Assembly: GCA_030027265.1 (NCBI GenBank)
Contig: JASENG010000002.1
Location: forward strand, 248,001-312,000
Reading direction: 5' to 3'
DNA length: 64,000 nt
Source: Lysinibacillus fusiformis
GTDB lineage: Bacteria > Bacillota > Bacilli > Bacillales_A > Planococcaceae
A model generated the notes under the pieces. That model was given only the letters and a program-made list of their open reading frames with translations, was not told the DNA's origin and ran no database searches. Below are positions 50,224-59,308 of this stretch, in pieces (position 1 is the stretch's first letter; each line of letters begins with the position of its first letter). The position numbers and the translations under genes are program-made.

Positions 50224-51342
50224 CTATACCCTCTTCAATTTTCCAGTTGTAAAGAACAGCTTTACGACAACCAGCATCAGAACAATACTAATTCCGAAAT
50301 AGATTAGCCCATGAACAGCTTCTAATTCTACCGGTCTTGCAAGTTCCAGACTTATTCCGTTTAGCAGGTTCGCAAAGTTCATATAGTTAAACGGATTAAA
50401 CGGGATAAGGCTGACTAAGGCTGGAAATAAAGAAGGAGCAATAAATAACAGCAATTGAACAAACAACGTCAAATACATATTTTTTAGCAGCACATTTAAT
50501 ATAACGGACAAAAGAATTGTAAAAATGGCTATAAAAACCATGTACAGTAAGGCAATTCCTATGTATTCAAGAGTTGTGGCGACTTTAAAGCTGCCATCAA
50601 ATATAGCTATTGGATAGTTTGGGTCCCCTACCCCATAAAAATAAATGAAGGGCAAACTGCAAATGAATAACTCTGCTATAAATATTAAGACAAACAGCAT
50701 GGCTGAAGATGATTTTGCCAGGACATATTTATCAAAAGAAACAGGATACCCTTTTATTAACGATGTATGGCGGAACTCTTCAATTAAAATTCCACAAGAA
50801 AAAACACTGATGAAAATAAACCAAAATGAACCTAGCATCATAAATAAGCTTAGTAGAAATGGATAGAAGGATAATGTATCTTGAGAAACTAAAATTCCTG
50901 CTTTCACCATAAATTGATAGAGTATAGCATCTAGGTGATTCTGTGTTTTGCTTGGAAGATTCGTTGCCACTTTTTCATAGCCTTCTAGATCAAAGGCACT
51001 CGCTCTTAATTCGGCCAGCTTTATGCCGGTATCCAAGTATAGCTGCGGCCGCCCTATTTTTAATGCCATACTTTGATTCACCACGTACCTTTGCTGCTGG
51101 AGCAAGTTATAATATAAGTCGCTCCCATTGCCATAATCCATCGCATCTACATTTTGAAACTTTGTGAGGGCCGAGGCTACTGATTGATATTCACCAGCCT
51201 TTTGGTCTATCAACTCTTGCGAATTTTCAATCTTTTGATAAGAGAAAAATCCCAAAACAAAAAGAGCAATAGCAATACAGGCAAAAATATTTTTCTTATT
51301 TGATTTTTCTATAATGAAATCATTCTTTAAGAGCTTCCACAT
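50224..51342 (-). CDS. ABC transporter permease (372 aa)
   Basis: Same architecture as its neighbour: N-terminal span (NIFACIAIALFVLGFFSYQ), extracellular domain (residues ~40-165), then about five spans. It shares SFDKY-x-LA-KSSSAM-LF and SLIKGYPVSFDKY with 49020 (TLIKGFPLSIWRR), showing that the two are paralogues. First gene of the three-gene exporter operon; SD GGAGG. Confidence 0.88.
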   Translation of the reverse strand: MWKLLKNDFIIEKSNKKNIFACIAIALFVLGFFSYQKIENSQELIDQKAGEYQSVASALTKFQNVDAMDYGNGSDLYYNLLQQQRYVVNQSMALKIGRPQLYLDTGIKLAELRASAFDLEGYEKVATNLPSKTQNHLDAILYQFMVKAGILVSQDTLSFYPFLLSLFMMLGSFWFIFISVFSCGILIEEFRHTSLIKGYPVSFDKYVLAKSSSAMLFVLIFIAELFICSLPFIYFYGVGDPNYPIAIFDGSFKVATTLEYIGIALLYMVFIAIFTILLSVILNVLLKNMYLTLFVQLLLFIAPSLFPALVSLIPFNPFNYMNFANLLNGISLELARPVELEAVHGLIYFGISIVLMLVVVKLFFTTGKLKRV

Positions 51343-51524
51343 AGATAACCTCCATTTTAAATTTTCTATAATACGTCTCTATTTCCAAAGAAAGGGAAAT
51401 ATATTTCAGTATACCAAATTTTCCGACTATTATATAGAAGAAAAAATTGAGCAACGCTAGTCAAGTAGGCTAGATTCCCTTCTTTGCTTATATATGCAGC
51501 GGTGACTCGATTCTATAAAAAATA

Positions 51525-51556
51525 AAAACCAAGTCAATTTTTCGACTTGGTTTTTG
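51525..51556 (-). terminator. Terminator of the 51569 GNAT gene
   Basis: AAAACCAAGTC (51525-51535) and GACTTGGTTTTT (51544-51555) with poly-T/poly-A ends. Confidence 0.85.
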
Positions 51557-51568
51557 TACGTATTGTTG

Positions 51569-52072
51569 TTATATAAGCTTTTTCCCTAAAATAACCAAAT
51601 CTCTTTTTACTCCATCTAATGTGGCCACTTCCGGGAAATGAGCCCATTTTTCAAAGCCAAACTTTTCAAATAAGCGAAGACTTGGTTCGTTATGGCCAAA
51701 GATAAAGCCCAACAAAGTATCCACTTCACAGCTTGGTGCTTCTTCAATGACTTTCGATAAAACAGTTTTTCCAAGACCATGCCCTCTGAAGTTCTCATCG
51801 AGGTAAATGCTTACTTCTGCTGTTGCTTTATAAGCCGGTCTTCCGTAAAAATCCTGCAAACTGACCCATCCACAGATTTCTCCACCCGTTTCCACAACCC
51901 AAAGCGGCCTTTTTGAAGGGTTATGTTCATGGAACCATTTTAATCGATCTTCTACTGTAACTGGCTCTGTATCCGCAGTCACCATTCTGCCTGCAATTGT
52001 TGAATTATAAATCTCTACAATTTTAGGCAGATCATCCATTGCTGCATCGCGAAAAGTAATTTCTAGTGCCAT
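51569..52072 (-). CDS. GNAT N-acetyltransferase, phosphinothricin acetyltransferase-like (YwnH type)
   Basis: A 167-residue enzyme: FRDAAMDDLPKIVEIYNSTIAGRMVTADTEPVTVEDR is the PAT/YwnH-type N-terminus, EVSIYLDENFRGHGLGKTVLSKVIEEA is the acetyl-CoA loop, and FIFGHNEPSLRLFEKFGFE is the C-terminal block. It likely acetylates methionine sulfone/sulfoximine or related amines. SD AGGTG. Confidence 0.93.
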   Translation of the reverse strand: MALEITFRDAAMDDLPKIVEIYNSTIAGRMVTADTEPVTVEDRLKWFHEHNPSKRPLWVVETGGEICGWVSLQDFYGRPAYKATAEVSIYLDENFRGHGLGKTVLSKVIEEAPSCEVDTLLGFIFGHNEPSLRLFEKFGFEKWAHFPEVATLDGVKRDLVILGKKLI

Positions 52073-52159
52073 AATAACACCTCATATTTTCATTTTAAAT
52101 TCATGTTAATTCTATTTATTTGTGAATACAATAAATTTTTTCAAAGCTTTGCAAATTAG

Positions 52160-52220
52160 AAAAAACACAACCCGACTAGATTAGGTCGAGCTGATGTTTT
52201 TCCTTAATGTGGATTTCCTA
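52160..52220. repeat. Dispersed hairpin repeat, copy 3
   Basis: ACAACCCGACTAGATTAGGTCG followed by AGCTGATGTTTTTCCTTAATGTGGATTTCC, matching 7071-7133 and 27604-27668 with some changes in the loop. It lies in the gap between the GNAT and the 52266 genes and could also act as a terminator. Confidence 0.6.
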
Positions 52221-52265
52221 ATACTTTCTATCCGCAAGAATAGTGCCTCTCTTTTGTAGAAACAC

Positions 52266-52538
52266 CTATCTTTTCATTCGCTTAAAAATACCGAAGTATA
52301 ACAGAACAAATCCGATTACCTCTATCAAGACGAAGCCGTAGATCATGACTGTAAACCCTAAAAACCCATCTTCTCCATCCATGCCGAATAACATTCCGGC
52401 AATCCAGGATGCTAAAGGAGCGATGGCAATAATTGCTGTAATTCCCCAAACTACAAATTTCTTTTTTGTCGTTTTGTTCCGACTCATATAACCTGCCAAT
52501 ACGATGGCGAGTACTAAGATTATGATAGCTATTGGCAA
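52266..52538 (-). CDS. Small hydrophobic membrane protein (90 aa)
   Basis: Three spans (IAIIILVLAIVLAGYMS, FVVWGITAIIAIAPLASWIAGMLFG, FLGFTVMIYGFVLIEVIGFVLLYFGIF). A basic turn (RNKTTKKKF) follows the first and a basic end follows the last. TTG start with SD AGGAGAGA. No family recognised. Confidence 0.6.
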   Translation of the reverse strand: MPIAIIILVLAIVLAGYMSRNKTTKKKFVVWGITAIIAIAPLASWIAGMLFGMDGEDGFLGFTVMIYGFVLIEVIGFVLLYFGIFKRMKR

Positions 52539-52860
52539 ATGATTGTCTCTCCTAATCTTTCTTCAATTTCATTTTTTGTTTTATTTACATTAAAATCATT
52601 TAAAAGCTCTCTTCTAAATCTACCTTATGATCACATCATTGTACAATTTCTCCAGCTAATAAACTATATTGTTTCGTTGACATAGCTCTGATGCAGATTC
52701 AGTCACTCTCTCTTTTTCCCTGCCGTTTTGCTGCTCTTATTATATCAAACCCTGTTTGTTCCAGTAATAAAGCGAGCATTTGAATTCTCCCCTTACAGCT
52801 TTTGAAATTTGAATCTTATAGTCCATTTTCTTCACTCTATAAACACTATACTAGAATAAT
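52539..52860. other. AT-rich gap with one weak small ORF
   Basis: Divergent region between the 52266 gene and the thiamine operon. The only ORF with a good SD is the 26-residue frame at 52699-52779. Nothing else recognisable. Confidence 0.4.
52699..52779 (-). CDS. Candidate 26-aa peptide
   Basis: ATG at 52779 behind AAGGGGAG; encodes MLALLLEQTGFDIIRAAKRQ and six further residues ending in Asp. Too short to assign; codon use and length allow chance. Listed because the SD is good. Confidence 0.25.
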   Translation of the reverse strand: MLALLLEQTGFDIIRAAKRQGKRESD

Positions 52861-52861
52861 A

Positions 52862-52889
52862 TTGAAATTTTCGTAATTTTATCTAAAAT
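52862..52889 (+). promoter_or_regulatory. Promoter of the TPP-riboswitch operon
   Basis: TTGAAA (52862-52867), 16-base spacer, TAAAAT (52884-52889), about 25 bases before the riboswitch. Confidence 0.55.
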
Positions 52890-52915
52890 AGGAAATACAA
52901 GTTCATATCAAGAAG

Positions 52916-53004
52916 AATGTAGGGGGGCTGGATTGCCAGCTGAGACTGTATCCGTATGATACTGACCCTTTGAACCTGATTTGGTTAAAACCAGCGTAGG
53001 GAAC
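52916..53004 (+). ncRNA. TPP riboswitch (THI element)
   Basis: The conserved THI-box blocks are all present: AGGGGGGCTG near the start, GCTGAGA, ACCCTTTGAACCTGAT and the closing CCAGCGTAGGGAA. Binding of thiamine pyrophosphate would allow the downstream terminator (53051-53086) to form and switch off the transporter operon. Confidence 0.97.
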
Positions 53005-53050
53005 ATTGACTTCAATTTGATTTACTTTCATATTGAAATGAATGTTAGTT

Positions 53051-53086
53051 ACGTCTGGGATGATTTATTCCCGGACGTTTTTTATT
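53051..53086 (+). terminator. Riboswitch expression-platform terminator
   Basis: ACGTCTGGGA (53051-53060) pairs with TCCCGGACGT (53069-53078), then TTTTTTATTT. It lies between the aptamer and the first gene. Confidence 0.85.
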
Positions 53087-53125
53087 TCTTCTTTTTATGG
53101 CTAATCATACAATTGGAGGATTCCC

Positions 53126-54148
53126 ATGAAAAGACTTTATATCTTAGTGATGATTGCAGTTTTCCTACTTTCCGGCTGCCAATCAAACGAAGCTCAAACA
53201 GGCTCTACCACAACTAACAAGGAAGCCAAAACAACAGATGCATTAGAAAAAGTAACCGTCGTATTAGATTGGACCCCCAACACGAATCACACAGGACTTT
53301 ATGTTGCAAAAGAACAAGGCTATTTTGAAGAGCAAGGCCTGGATGTTGAAATTATTCAACCAGGTGATGCTGGGGCGGATCAGCTTGTTGCTTCAGGAAA
53401 TGCAGAATTTGGAGTAAGTTATCAAGAATCGATTACACTAGCTCGCACACAGGATGTACCGATTGTATCCATTGCAGCTGTGATTCAGCATAATACATCA
53501 GGATTTGCATCACCTGGTGCCTTGAATATTACATCACCAAAGGATTTTGAAAATCATGTCTATGGTGGTTGGGGCTCCCCTATCGAAGAGGCTGTATTAG
53601 AAACTTTGATGAATACTGAAAATGCAGATATCGAAAAACTTGATATCGTAAATGCCGGGAACGCAGACTTCTTCACAATGGCCAATCAGGGAATCGACTT
53701 TGCATGGATTTATTATGCTTGGACGGGCATCGAAGCTGAACTTCGCGGAGAAAACATCAATATGGTCTACTTAACAGATTATAGTGAAAAACTAGACTAC
53801 TATACTCCAGTCCTTGCCACAAATGAAAAAATGATCAAAGACAACCCGGAAACAGTAAAAGCCTTTGTAACAGCAGCTTCTCAAGGCTATGAGTTTGCGA
53901 TTGAACATCCGGAAGAAGCAGCAGAAATCCTCTCAAAAGCCGCTCCTGAGCTTGATGCAGAGCTAGTTTTAGAAAGTCAGAAATGGCTGGCGGATAAATA
54001 CCAGGATGATGCACCACGCTTCGGTGAACAGAGTTTGGAAGTATGGCAAAACTATGCCGATTGGATGAAAGAAAATGGTGTTTTAGAAGGCGAGTTTGAT
54101 CCAGAAGCAGCCTTTACAAACGAATTCCTACCGAAAGAGGGAGAATAA
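53126..54148 (+). CDS. thiY: ABC transporter substrate-binding lipoprotein for thiamine precursor (ThiY-like)
   Basis: A 340-residue lipoprotein of the NMT1/THI5-like family. The signal peptide ends at lipobox L-S-G-C (KRLYILVMIAVFLLSGC). The mature part has VTVVLDWTPNTNHTGLYVAKEQGYFEEQGLDVEIIQPGDAGADQL, the pyrimidine-precursor-binding start. It binds N-formyl-4-amino-5-aminomethyl-2-methylpyrimidine or HMP. The TPP riboswitch, permease and ATPase complete the ThiXYZ-type importer. SD TTGGAGG. Confidence 0.94.
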   Translation: MKRLYILVMIAVFLLSGCQSNEAQTGSTTTNKEAKTTDALEKVTVVLDWTPNTNHTGLYVAKEQGYFEEQGLDVEIIQPGDAGADQLVASGNAEFGVSYQESITLARTQDVPIVSIAAVIQHNTSGFASPGALNITSPKDFENHVYGGWGSPIEEAVLETLMNTENADIEKLDIVNAGNADFFTMANQGIDFAWIYYAWTGIEAELRGENINMVYLTDYSEKLDYYTPVLATNEKMIKDNPETVKAFVTAASQGYEFAIEHPEEAAEILSKAAPELDAELVLESQKWLADKYQDDAPRFGEQSLEVWQNYADWMKENGVLEGEFDPEAAFTNEFLPKEGE

Positions 54149-54149
54149 T

Positions 54150-54440
54150 ATGGCCAATTCATTAATAAGTGTTCAAATCATTCCAAAAACGAAGGAACTA
54201 AAGGATGTAATCCCATTTGTAGATGCAGCTATTGCGATTATTGAGGCTGCAGGTGTGAAATACAAGGTGCAGCCATTGGAAACAACAATGGAAGGCGAGC
54301 TTTCTGAGCTTTTGCACATTATTGAAGTTATGAATAAAAAGATGATTGAATTAGGTTCAGTCAATGTTATTACTCAAGTCAAAATTCTATACCAGCCAAC
54401 AGGAATTACGATGGAAACATTAACGGAGAAGTATCACTAA
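54150..54440 (+). CDS. Thiamine-binding protein, MTH1187/YkoF family
   Basis: A 96-residue protein: SLISVQIIPKTKELKDVIPFVDAAIAIIEAAGVKYKVQPLETTMEG is the MTH1187/YkoF (DUF77) fold. The domain binds thiamine or HMP and fits this operon as a soluble carrier. SD GAGGGAG fits the ATG at 54150, one base after the thiY stop. Its stop overlaps the next start (TAATG). Confidence 0.93.
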   Translation: MANSLISVQIIPKTKELKDVIPFVDAAIAIIEAAGVKYKVQPLETTMEGELSELLHIIEVMNKKMIELGSVNVITQVKILYQPTGITMETLTEKYH

Positions 54441-55201
54441 TGCAAAAGATACGTATGCGTGGAGGAAGGTCTCTTTTCTTCCTCCTCGTTTTATTTCTGC
54501 TTTGGGAACTGCTCATTCGGATAACGGAAACACCAAAATGGCTATTACCGGCTCCAAGCGATGTCATTAAAGAGGCTGCAGCTAGCTTTAATGATTTTTA
54601 TGGGCATTTACTTTCTACGATTTGTTTAGCAATAGTTGGTTTGGTTTTAGGGTGTACTGTTGGACTTTTGATTTCCATCATTCTACATCGATTGCCTAAA
54701 GTAAATGAAGTTCTTTACCCTCTTTTAATCTTATCGCAAAATATCCCGACAATCGTATTGGCGCCCTTACTTATTATTTGGTTTGGTTTTGGTCTCTTGC
54801 CTAAGCTCATTGTGATTAGTCTTGTTTGCTTTTTCCCAATTGTGGTCTCCTCCATGGATGGATTTAAACAAACAGCACCCGAGTTGAAGCATTATATGGA
54901 GATGATTGGTGCCAGTCGTAAACAAACCTTTTGGAAGCTTGAGTTTCCGCATGCCCTCCCCTCCATTTTTTCTGGTTTGAAAATTGCAGCAACCTATAGT
55001 GTGATGGGTGCCGTAATTTCTGAGTGGCTTGGTGCAAAAAAAGGAATTGGTGTGTATATGACACTTGCCCAATCTTCATTTCGCATTGATCGTGTTTTCG
55101 TCGCAATTGGCTTCATTATGCTATTAAGTATTAGTTTATTTGGTGTGATTCGACTGCTTGAAAAACTAGTGGTCAAAGGCAGAAAAGAGGAAATGAAATG
55201 A
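54440..55201 (+). CDS. thiX: ABC transporter permease (ThiX-like)
   Basis: A 253-residue BPD-type permease of the SsuC/TauC family. About six spans: RSLFFLLVLFLLWELLIR at the start, then HLLSTICLAIVGLVLGCTVGLLISI. The EAA-like loop is YMEMIGASRKQTFWKLEFPHALPSIFSGLKI. Partner of ThiY and the 55198 ATPase. The start overlaps the previous stop by one base. Confidence 0.94.
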   Translation: MQKIRMRGGRSLFFLLVLFLLWELLIRITETPKWLLPAPSDVIKEAAASFNDFYGHLLSTICLAIVGLVLGCTVGLLISIILHRLPKVNEVLYPLLILSQNIPTIVLAPLLIIWFGFGLLPKLIVISLVCFFPIVVSSMDGFKQTAPELKHYMEMIGASRKQTFWKLEFPHALPSIFSGLKIAATYSVMGAVISEWLGAKKGIGVYMTLAQSSFRIDRVFVAIGFIMLLSISLFGVIRLLEKLVVKGRKEEMK

Positions 55202-55938
55202 GTTTAACCATTACTGGACTAGCGAAAAGCTTTGGACAGCTGGCAGTTATAGAAAAGATAGATTTACAGGTAAAAACACATGAATTTGTGGCAATTCTCG
55301 GACCTTCCGGCAGTGGGAAAAGTACCCTTTTCCAGCTCATTGGCGGTCTTTTAACACCGGATAATGGAACCATCCAGTTAAACGAAGAAACAATTGATGG
55401 AAGGAAAGGCCTGATCAGCTATATGCCGCAAAATCCGTCACTTTTTTCCTGGCGTACCATATTGGAAAATGTGGTGCTCGCAGCAGAACTAAACGACAAA
55501 CCGGATTACGAAGAAGCAAAACGCTTGCTGGAAAAAGCGGGATTGGCGGAATTTGAAGCCGCCTATCCAAACGAATTATCAGGCGGAATGAAGCAGCGCG
55601 TTGCATTTATTCGAGCGTTGCTTAGCAAACAGAGCCTTCTCTGTTTAGATGAACCATTTTCAGCATTAGATGAATTTACCCGGATCAACATGCAAAAATG
55701 GCTACTTTCTATTTGGGAAGAAGACCGGAAATCCATCTTATTTATTACCCACAGTATTGAAGAGGCTTTATTTTTAGCAGACCGCATTTATGTCTTATCG
55801 AAACGGCCTACACAGGTTAAAGCGGAAATCACAGTTCCTTTTGCTAGACCAAGAGAAGAAAGCTTACTTGAAACGAATGAGTTCTTCCTATTAAAGCAAC
55901 AAATTTTCCAATACATGAAGGAGGAAATTGCTGAATGA
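55198..55938 (+). CDS. thiZ: ABC transporter ATP-binding protein (ThiZ-like)
   Basis: A 246-residue ATPase: Walker A LGPSGSGKST, Q-loop MPQNPSLFSW, signature LSGGMKQRVAF, Walker B LLCLDEPFSALD and H-loop ITHSIEEAL. Of the SsuB/TauB type used for pyrimidine uptake. Four-base overlap with both neighbours. Confidence 0.95.
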   Translation: MSLTITGLAKSFGQLAVIEKIDLQVKTHEFVAILGPSGSGKSTLFQLIGGLLTPDNGTIQLNEETIDGRKGLISYMPQNPSLFSWRTILENVVLAAELNDKPDYEEAKRLLEKAGLAEFEAAYPNELSGGMKQRVAFIRALLSKQSLLCLDEPFSALDEFTRINMQKWLLSIWEEDRKSILFITHSIEEALFLADRIYVLSKRPTQVKAEITVPFARPREESLLETNEFFLLKQQIFQYMKEEIAE

Positions 55939-56705
55939 TAATTGATGCCCATATCCATCTCGACCATTATACCGAACAAGATCGAAACGAAATTCTAGCA
56001 CAGCTTGCGAATTATCAAGTGGAAGCTTTAATAGCGGTGTCCTTTGACTTGTCCTCTTGCCTGAAAAATCAAAGCTTCACGCAGGATGATCCCCGTATTA
56101 AAGCAGCTTTCGGCTTTCATCCGGAGCAAGAGATCCCTGTACTCGAGGAAATTGACAAACTTTTTTCATGGATGGAAGAGCATGCGGACGAGATGATCGC
56201 AGTTGGTGAAGTCGGATTGCCCTATTATAAGAAAATAGAGAGTAAGGGGAAGTTAAACTATGCACCTTATATCGAGCTGCTCGATCGTTTTATATCATTT
56301 GCTGCTGCTACAAAGAAACCAATTGTCCTTCATGCGGTTTATGAAGATGCACAGATTGTATGTGATCTCCTTGAAAAACACCAAGTGGCAAAAGCTCATT
56401 TTCACTGGTTTAAAGGCGATGATGAAGTTATGAAGCGAATGATTAGAAACGGCTACTATATTTCAATCACACCAGATTGTTTATATGAGGATGAAATTCA
56501 GCAGCTTATTTGCAAGTATCCGATTGAACAAATGATGGTGGAAACAGATGGTCCATGGCATTTTGAAGGACCCTTTACAAACCAACGAACTGAGCCGAAA
56601 ATGATGATACATGCAATTGAGAAAATTGCTCATCTCAAAAATCTATCTATCACATACACAACGCAAATTCTATACGAAAATACGAAAAAGTTTTATAAGA
56701 TTTGA
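55935..56705 (+). CDS. TatD family metal-dependent hydrolase
   Basis: A 256-residue TIM-barrel hydrolase: metal motifs D-A-H-I-H-L-D (start), GEVGLPYY (Glu), IVLHAV (His), HFHWF (His) and METDGPW (Asp). TatD enzymes are DNases/esterases, but the terminal place in a riboswitch-controlled thiamine operon and the four-base overlap with thiZ suggest it processes an imported thiamine-derived compound, perhaps a formylated pyrimidine. That is inference. Confidence 0.9.
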   Translation: MIIDAHIHLDHYTEQDRNEILAQLANYQVEALIAVSFDLSSCLKNQSFTQDDPRIKAAFGFHPEQEIPVLEEIDKLFSWMEEHADEMIAVGEVGLPYYKKIESKGKLNYAPYIELLDRFISFAAATKKPIVLHAVYEDAQIVCDLLEKHQVAKAHFHWFKGDDEVMKRMIRNGYYISITPDCLYEDEIQQLICKYPIEQMMVETDGPWHFEGPFTNQRTEPKMMIHAIEKIAHLKNLSITYTTQILYENTKKFYKI

Positions 56706-56811
56706 TTATCATAAAGAATGCCTCAGGAAGTCCACACTGCTCTTGAGCTATTCTTTTTATTCCTTTGAAATCATATGGCATTTTCAATTACAGGTTTGGG
56801 ATTATTGGTTT

Positions 56812-57006
56812 TTAGTTCATATGAACATAAACGTTCTGTTTTGAATTTAGCTGTTGGAAATGATTTAGGACTACATCTAGTTCTTGACTACATTTCACAG
56901 TATCTGGATGAGTTAAACCTTTTGATAAGCCAATATCAATCATACGATTTTGCAGAGTTACAATTGCATCTTCCAAATCTAATAAAGATATAGTGTGTTT
57001 TCCCAT
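56812..57006 (-). CDS. Spo0E-like sporulation phosphatase
   Basis: A 64-residue Spo0E/YnzD family protein with the S-x-E-L-D signature in CSQELDVVLNHF, preceded by a helix (LEDAIVTLQNRMIDIGLSKGL). These small proteins dephosphorylate Spo0A~P and delay sporulation. SD GGAGGG. No neighbour in an operon. Confidence 0.85.
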   Translation of the reverse strand: MGKHTISLLDLEDAIVTLQNRMIDIGLSKGLTHPDTVKCSQELDVVLNHFQQLNSKQNVYVHMN

Positions 57007-57266
57007 AATTAAATCCCTCCAGCTTTATCATTAATATTGTATTTAGAAATTATAATGGCGTTGATTTCTATTTTATTATCTATCTAATCTATCCAAATGA
57101 ATATCACCATTCATTCCCATTTTTATACTTTTTATAAAGATTTTAACTAGGAAGCTCTTCTTATTCGAGCTCCTATTAATGTCAGTAGTACCCCCTATCC
57201 CCCTTAGTAAACTTCAAAATTATTTGAATATAGGTAAATGTCTGCGTAACGCTTTACATCTCCCCG

Positions 57267-57306
57267 TAAAAAAAATGCGTCAATCCAATGTGGATTAACG
57301 CATTTT
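57267..57306 (-). terminator. Terminator of the SET-domain gene
   Basis: AAAATGCGTCAATCCA and TGGATTAACGCATTTT around a 3-base loop, in the 380-base gap 57007-57386, which otherwise holds no gene. Confidence 0.8.
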
Positions 57307-57386
57307 GATAGAGAAATGACGATTGCTTTCCTCTATTTAATATATTCCATTAGCCTCGATTGACAATATTTGCAGCAAATTTCACC

Positions 57387-57764
57387 TTAGTCCTGATTGA
57401 ACCAAAGCGGATCTTTGTCATCAACATCCCCATTATAGTTAATGAGAATCTCTTCACCTGCTTTTATATCTTTATATGCAAAGAAGTCAAATGTGTGATT
57501 GTCAAAATTAATCTCATAAGTCGCATTGGGCTCATAAGAATGGTTGAAAAGCATGCCATATCCGAGAAGAATGGCCGAATGATTAATGCCATATTCAAAA
57601 GCGTAATCAGCTAGCAGCGTTTTTTCAATGTGTTCATGCTGCTCGTTCGGATACGAGATGACAGGTGCTTCATGGAAAAGCTCTCCTTTTTTGATATCCT
57701 GTGCAGCAAATACGCCTCTGTTAAATTCTCCATCGCTTAGTGGAGAGGTTTTTACCTCAATCAT
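57387..57764 (-). CDS. SET domain protein
   Basis: A 125-residue SET domain: GVFAAQDIKKGELFHEAPVI (SET-I start), the pseudoknot motifs LFNHSYEPNATYEI and GEEILINYNGD with the catalytic Tyr. It is short, without pre- or post-SET zinc parts, as is usual for bacterial SET proteins. It likely methylates Lys on a protein. SD AGGAG. Confidence 0.9.
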   Translation of the reverse strand: MIEVKTSPLSDGEFNRGVFAAQDIKKGELFHEAPVISYPNEQHEHIEKTLLADYAFEYGINHSAILLGYGMLFNHSYEPNATYEINFDNHTFDFFAYKDIKAGEEILINYNGDVDDKDPLWFNQD

Positions 57765-57849
57765 ATTGGTCTCCTACTCATCTTTAAAATTTTCTTTCTT
57801 ACTGTAACACGAATTGGAGTGCCAGCGCTCTTTTTATTGCCTATTTCTC

Positions 57850-59025
57850 TTATTTGAAGGGACTTTGCAGCACTTCCATCCATTTTTTAAAGATTCCTTT
57901 GTCATTGACTTCCAGGTCATTTAGGTCGTTTGTGTAGATTTGGTAGTTATTCTTCCCATTATTTTTTGCATAATACATCGCTTTATCTGCTGCTTTGATC
58001 AGTGTATCTTTATCTTCTCCATCATCTGGATACATACTAATCCCGATACTGAGCGAGATGCTTGCAGTATTGTCATTTAATAGATAAGGCTCGGCAATGT
58101 GATCGATGATTCTTTTGGCAATTTGTTCGATTTCGCCTTTCCCCGTTTCTTCAAACATTACGATGAATTCATCGCCGCCAATTCTAGAAATCAGGTCTTC
58201 TTCTCTTATACATTTATTGATTCTTGAAACAACCTCGATTAGGAGCTGATCCCCGGCATCATGACCAAGTGTGTCATTGACCATTTTAAAATCATCCAGG
58301 TCAATAAACATTATCGAGAAATTATGATGATGACGTTTTGAACGAACAAGCGCTTTTTGAATTTGTCTATCCAGCATTTTTCGATTCGGTATATCTGTTA
58401 ACTCATCGAAATACGCCATGCGTTTTAATTCAATCTCTAACTCTTTCTGTCTTGTAATATCTTCAAACTGACCATTTACTTTTACTAGCTTCCCCTCTTT
58501 ATTTAGAAAAGGTTGCGCTTTAAAAAGCACCCATTTTTCTTCATTTTCGGGATGGACGATCTTTAATTCTCTCCGAACAGGGTTTCCATGAGTCAGCTCG
58601 TCTTGAATATCAAAAAGAATCGGTATATCTTCAGGATGGACTAATTTTTGCACTATTTTAGCATTATTATTGAACTCAATTTGCGTATAGCCAATCAGAT
58701 TTTCAACACCTTTTGAAAAGATAACTTGATGATTCCTATAGTCAAAACTAAAAAATATTGCTTCTTCAAAGGTAGTAAAGAACAGTTCATATTCTTCATA
58801 TTTTCGGGTTAACTCTAATTTCTCTTTTTGTAAGTTTTCAAGCTCTTTTTTAATCCTCTCATAACGGTTATTAACTGCATCTTGTTTTCTTCCAAAACTC
58901 CAGGCAGCGATTATTATTAATAAACTGGGTATATAAAAGGAATCGGTTCTAGTGTAGAAAGAGATTGCATTTACAATTACTAAAATTGCTATTGAGATTG
59001 TTACTATTTTTCCTGATATTTTCAT
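57850..59025 (-). CDS. PAS-GGDEF diguanylate cyclase, membrane-bound
   Basis: A 391-residue protein: two N-terminal spans (IVTISIAILVIVNAISFY; IPSLLIIIAAWSFG), a coiled coil at ~50-85, a PAS domain (~85-195, LFFTTFEEAIFFSFDYRNHQVIFSKG, ending VKVNGQFEDITRQK) and a GGDEF domain (~210-375). The motif RIGGDEFIVMFEE is intact, and DELTDIPNRKMLDRQ opens it. A signal-sensing c-di-GMP synthase. Not in an operon. Confidence 0.94.
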   Translation of the reverse strand: MKISGKIVTISIAILVIVNAISFYTRTDSFYIPSLLIIIAAWSFGRKQDAVNNRYERIKKELENLQKEKLELTRKYEEYELFFTTFEEAIFFSFDYRNHQVIFSKGVENLIGYTQIEFNNNAKIVQKLVHPEDIPILFDIQDELTHGNPVRRELKIVHPENEEKWVLFKAQPFLNKEGKLVKVNGQFEDITRQKELEIELKRMAYFDELTDIPNRKMLDRQIQKALVRSKRHHHNFSIMFIDLDDFKMVNDTLGHDAGDQLLIEVVSRINKCIREEDLISRIGGDEFIVMFEETGKGEIEQIAKRIIDHIAEPYLLNDNTASISLSIGISMYPDDGEDKDTLIKAADKAMYYAKNNGKNNYQIYTNDLNDLEVNDKGIFKKWMEVLQSPFK

Positions 59026-59308
59026 GGATTTTTTATCCTTCTTCGTTTTACTTTGATAAATAATTTTTCATCACCACAGCGGAAAACTCACAATCTGATC
59101 TCTTAATCGTAAGTTACGTTCAGATATTACATGAAGCCTCGATACTTGTAAATATGTATTTTACCAAAAGTAATATGATAATTTTCACTTTATACATTTT
59201 ATCATCTGAGTAGAAAATACGTCATCTGGACACCCACCTATACTTTAAGGAAATCCATCCATATTCTAGGATTAGTTACTTGTAGAATTGCGAGGAGGTG
59301 TCTTATTT

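Noticed and set aside
52981-53217. 78-aa ORF across the riboswitch and thiY start
   Set aside because: It lies on the TPP riboswitch terminator and the thiY signal region in another frame; there is no SD.
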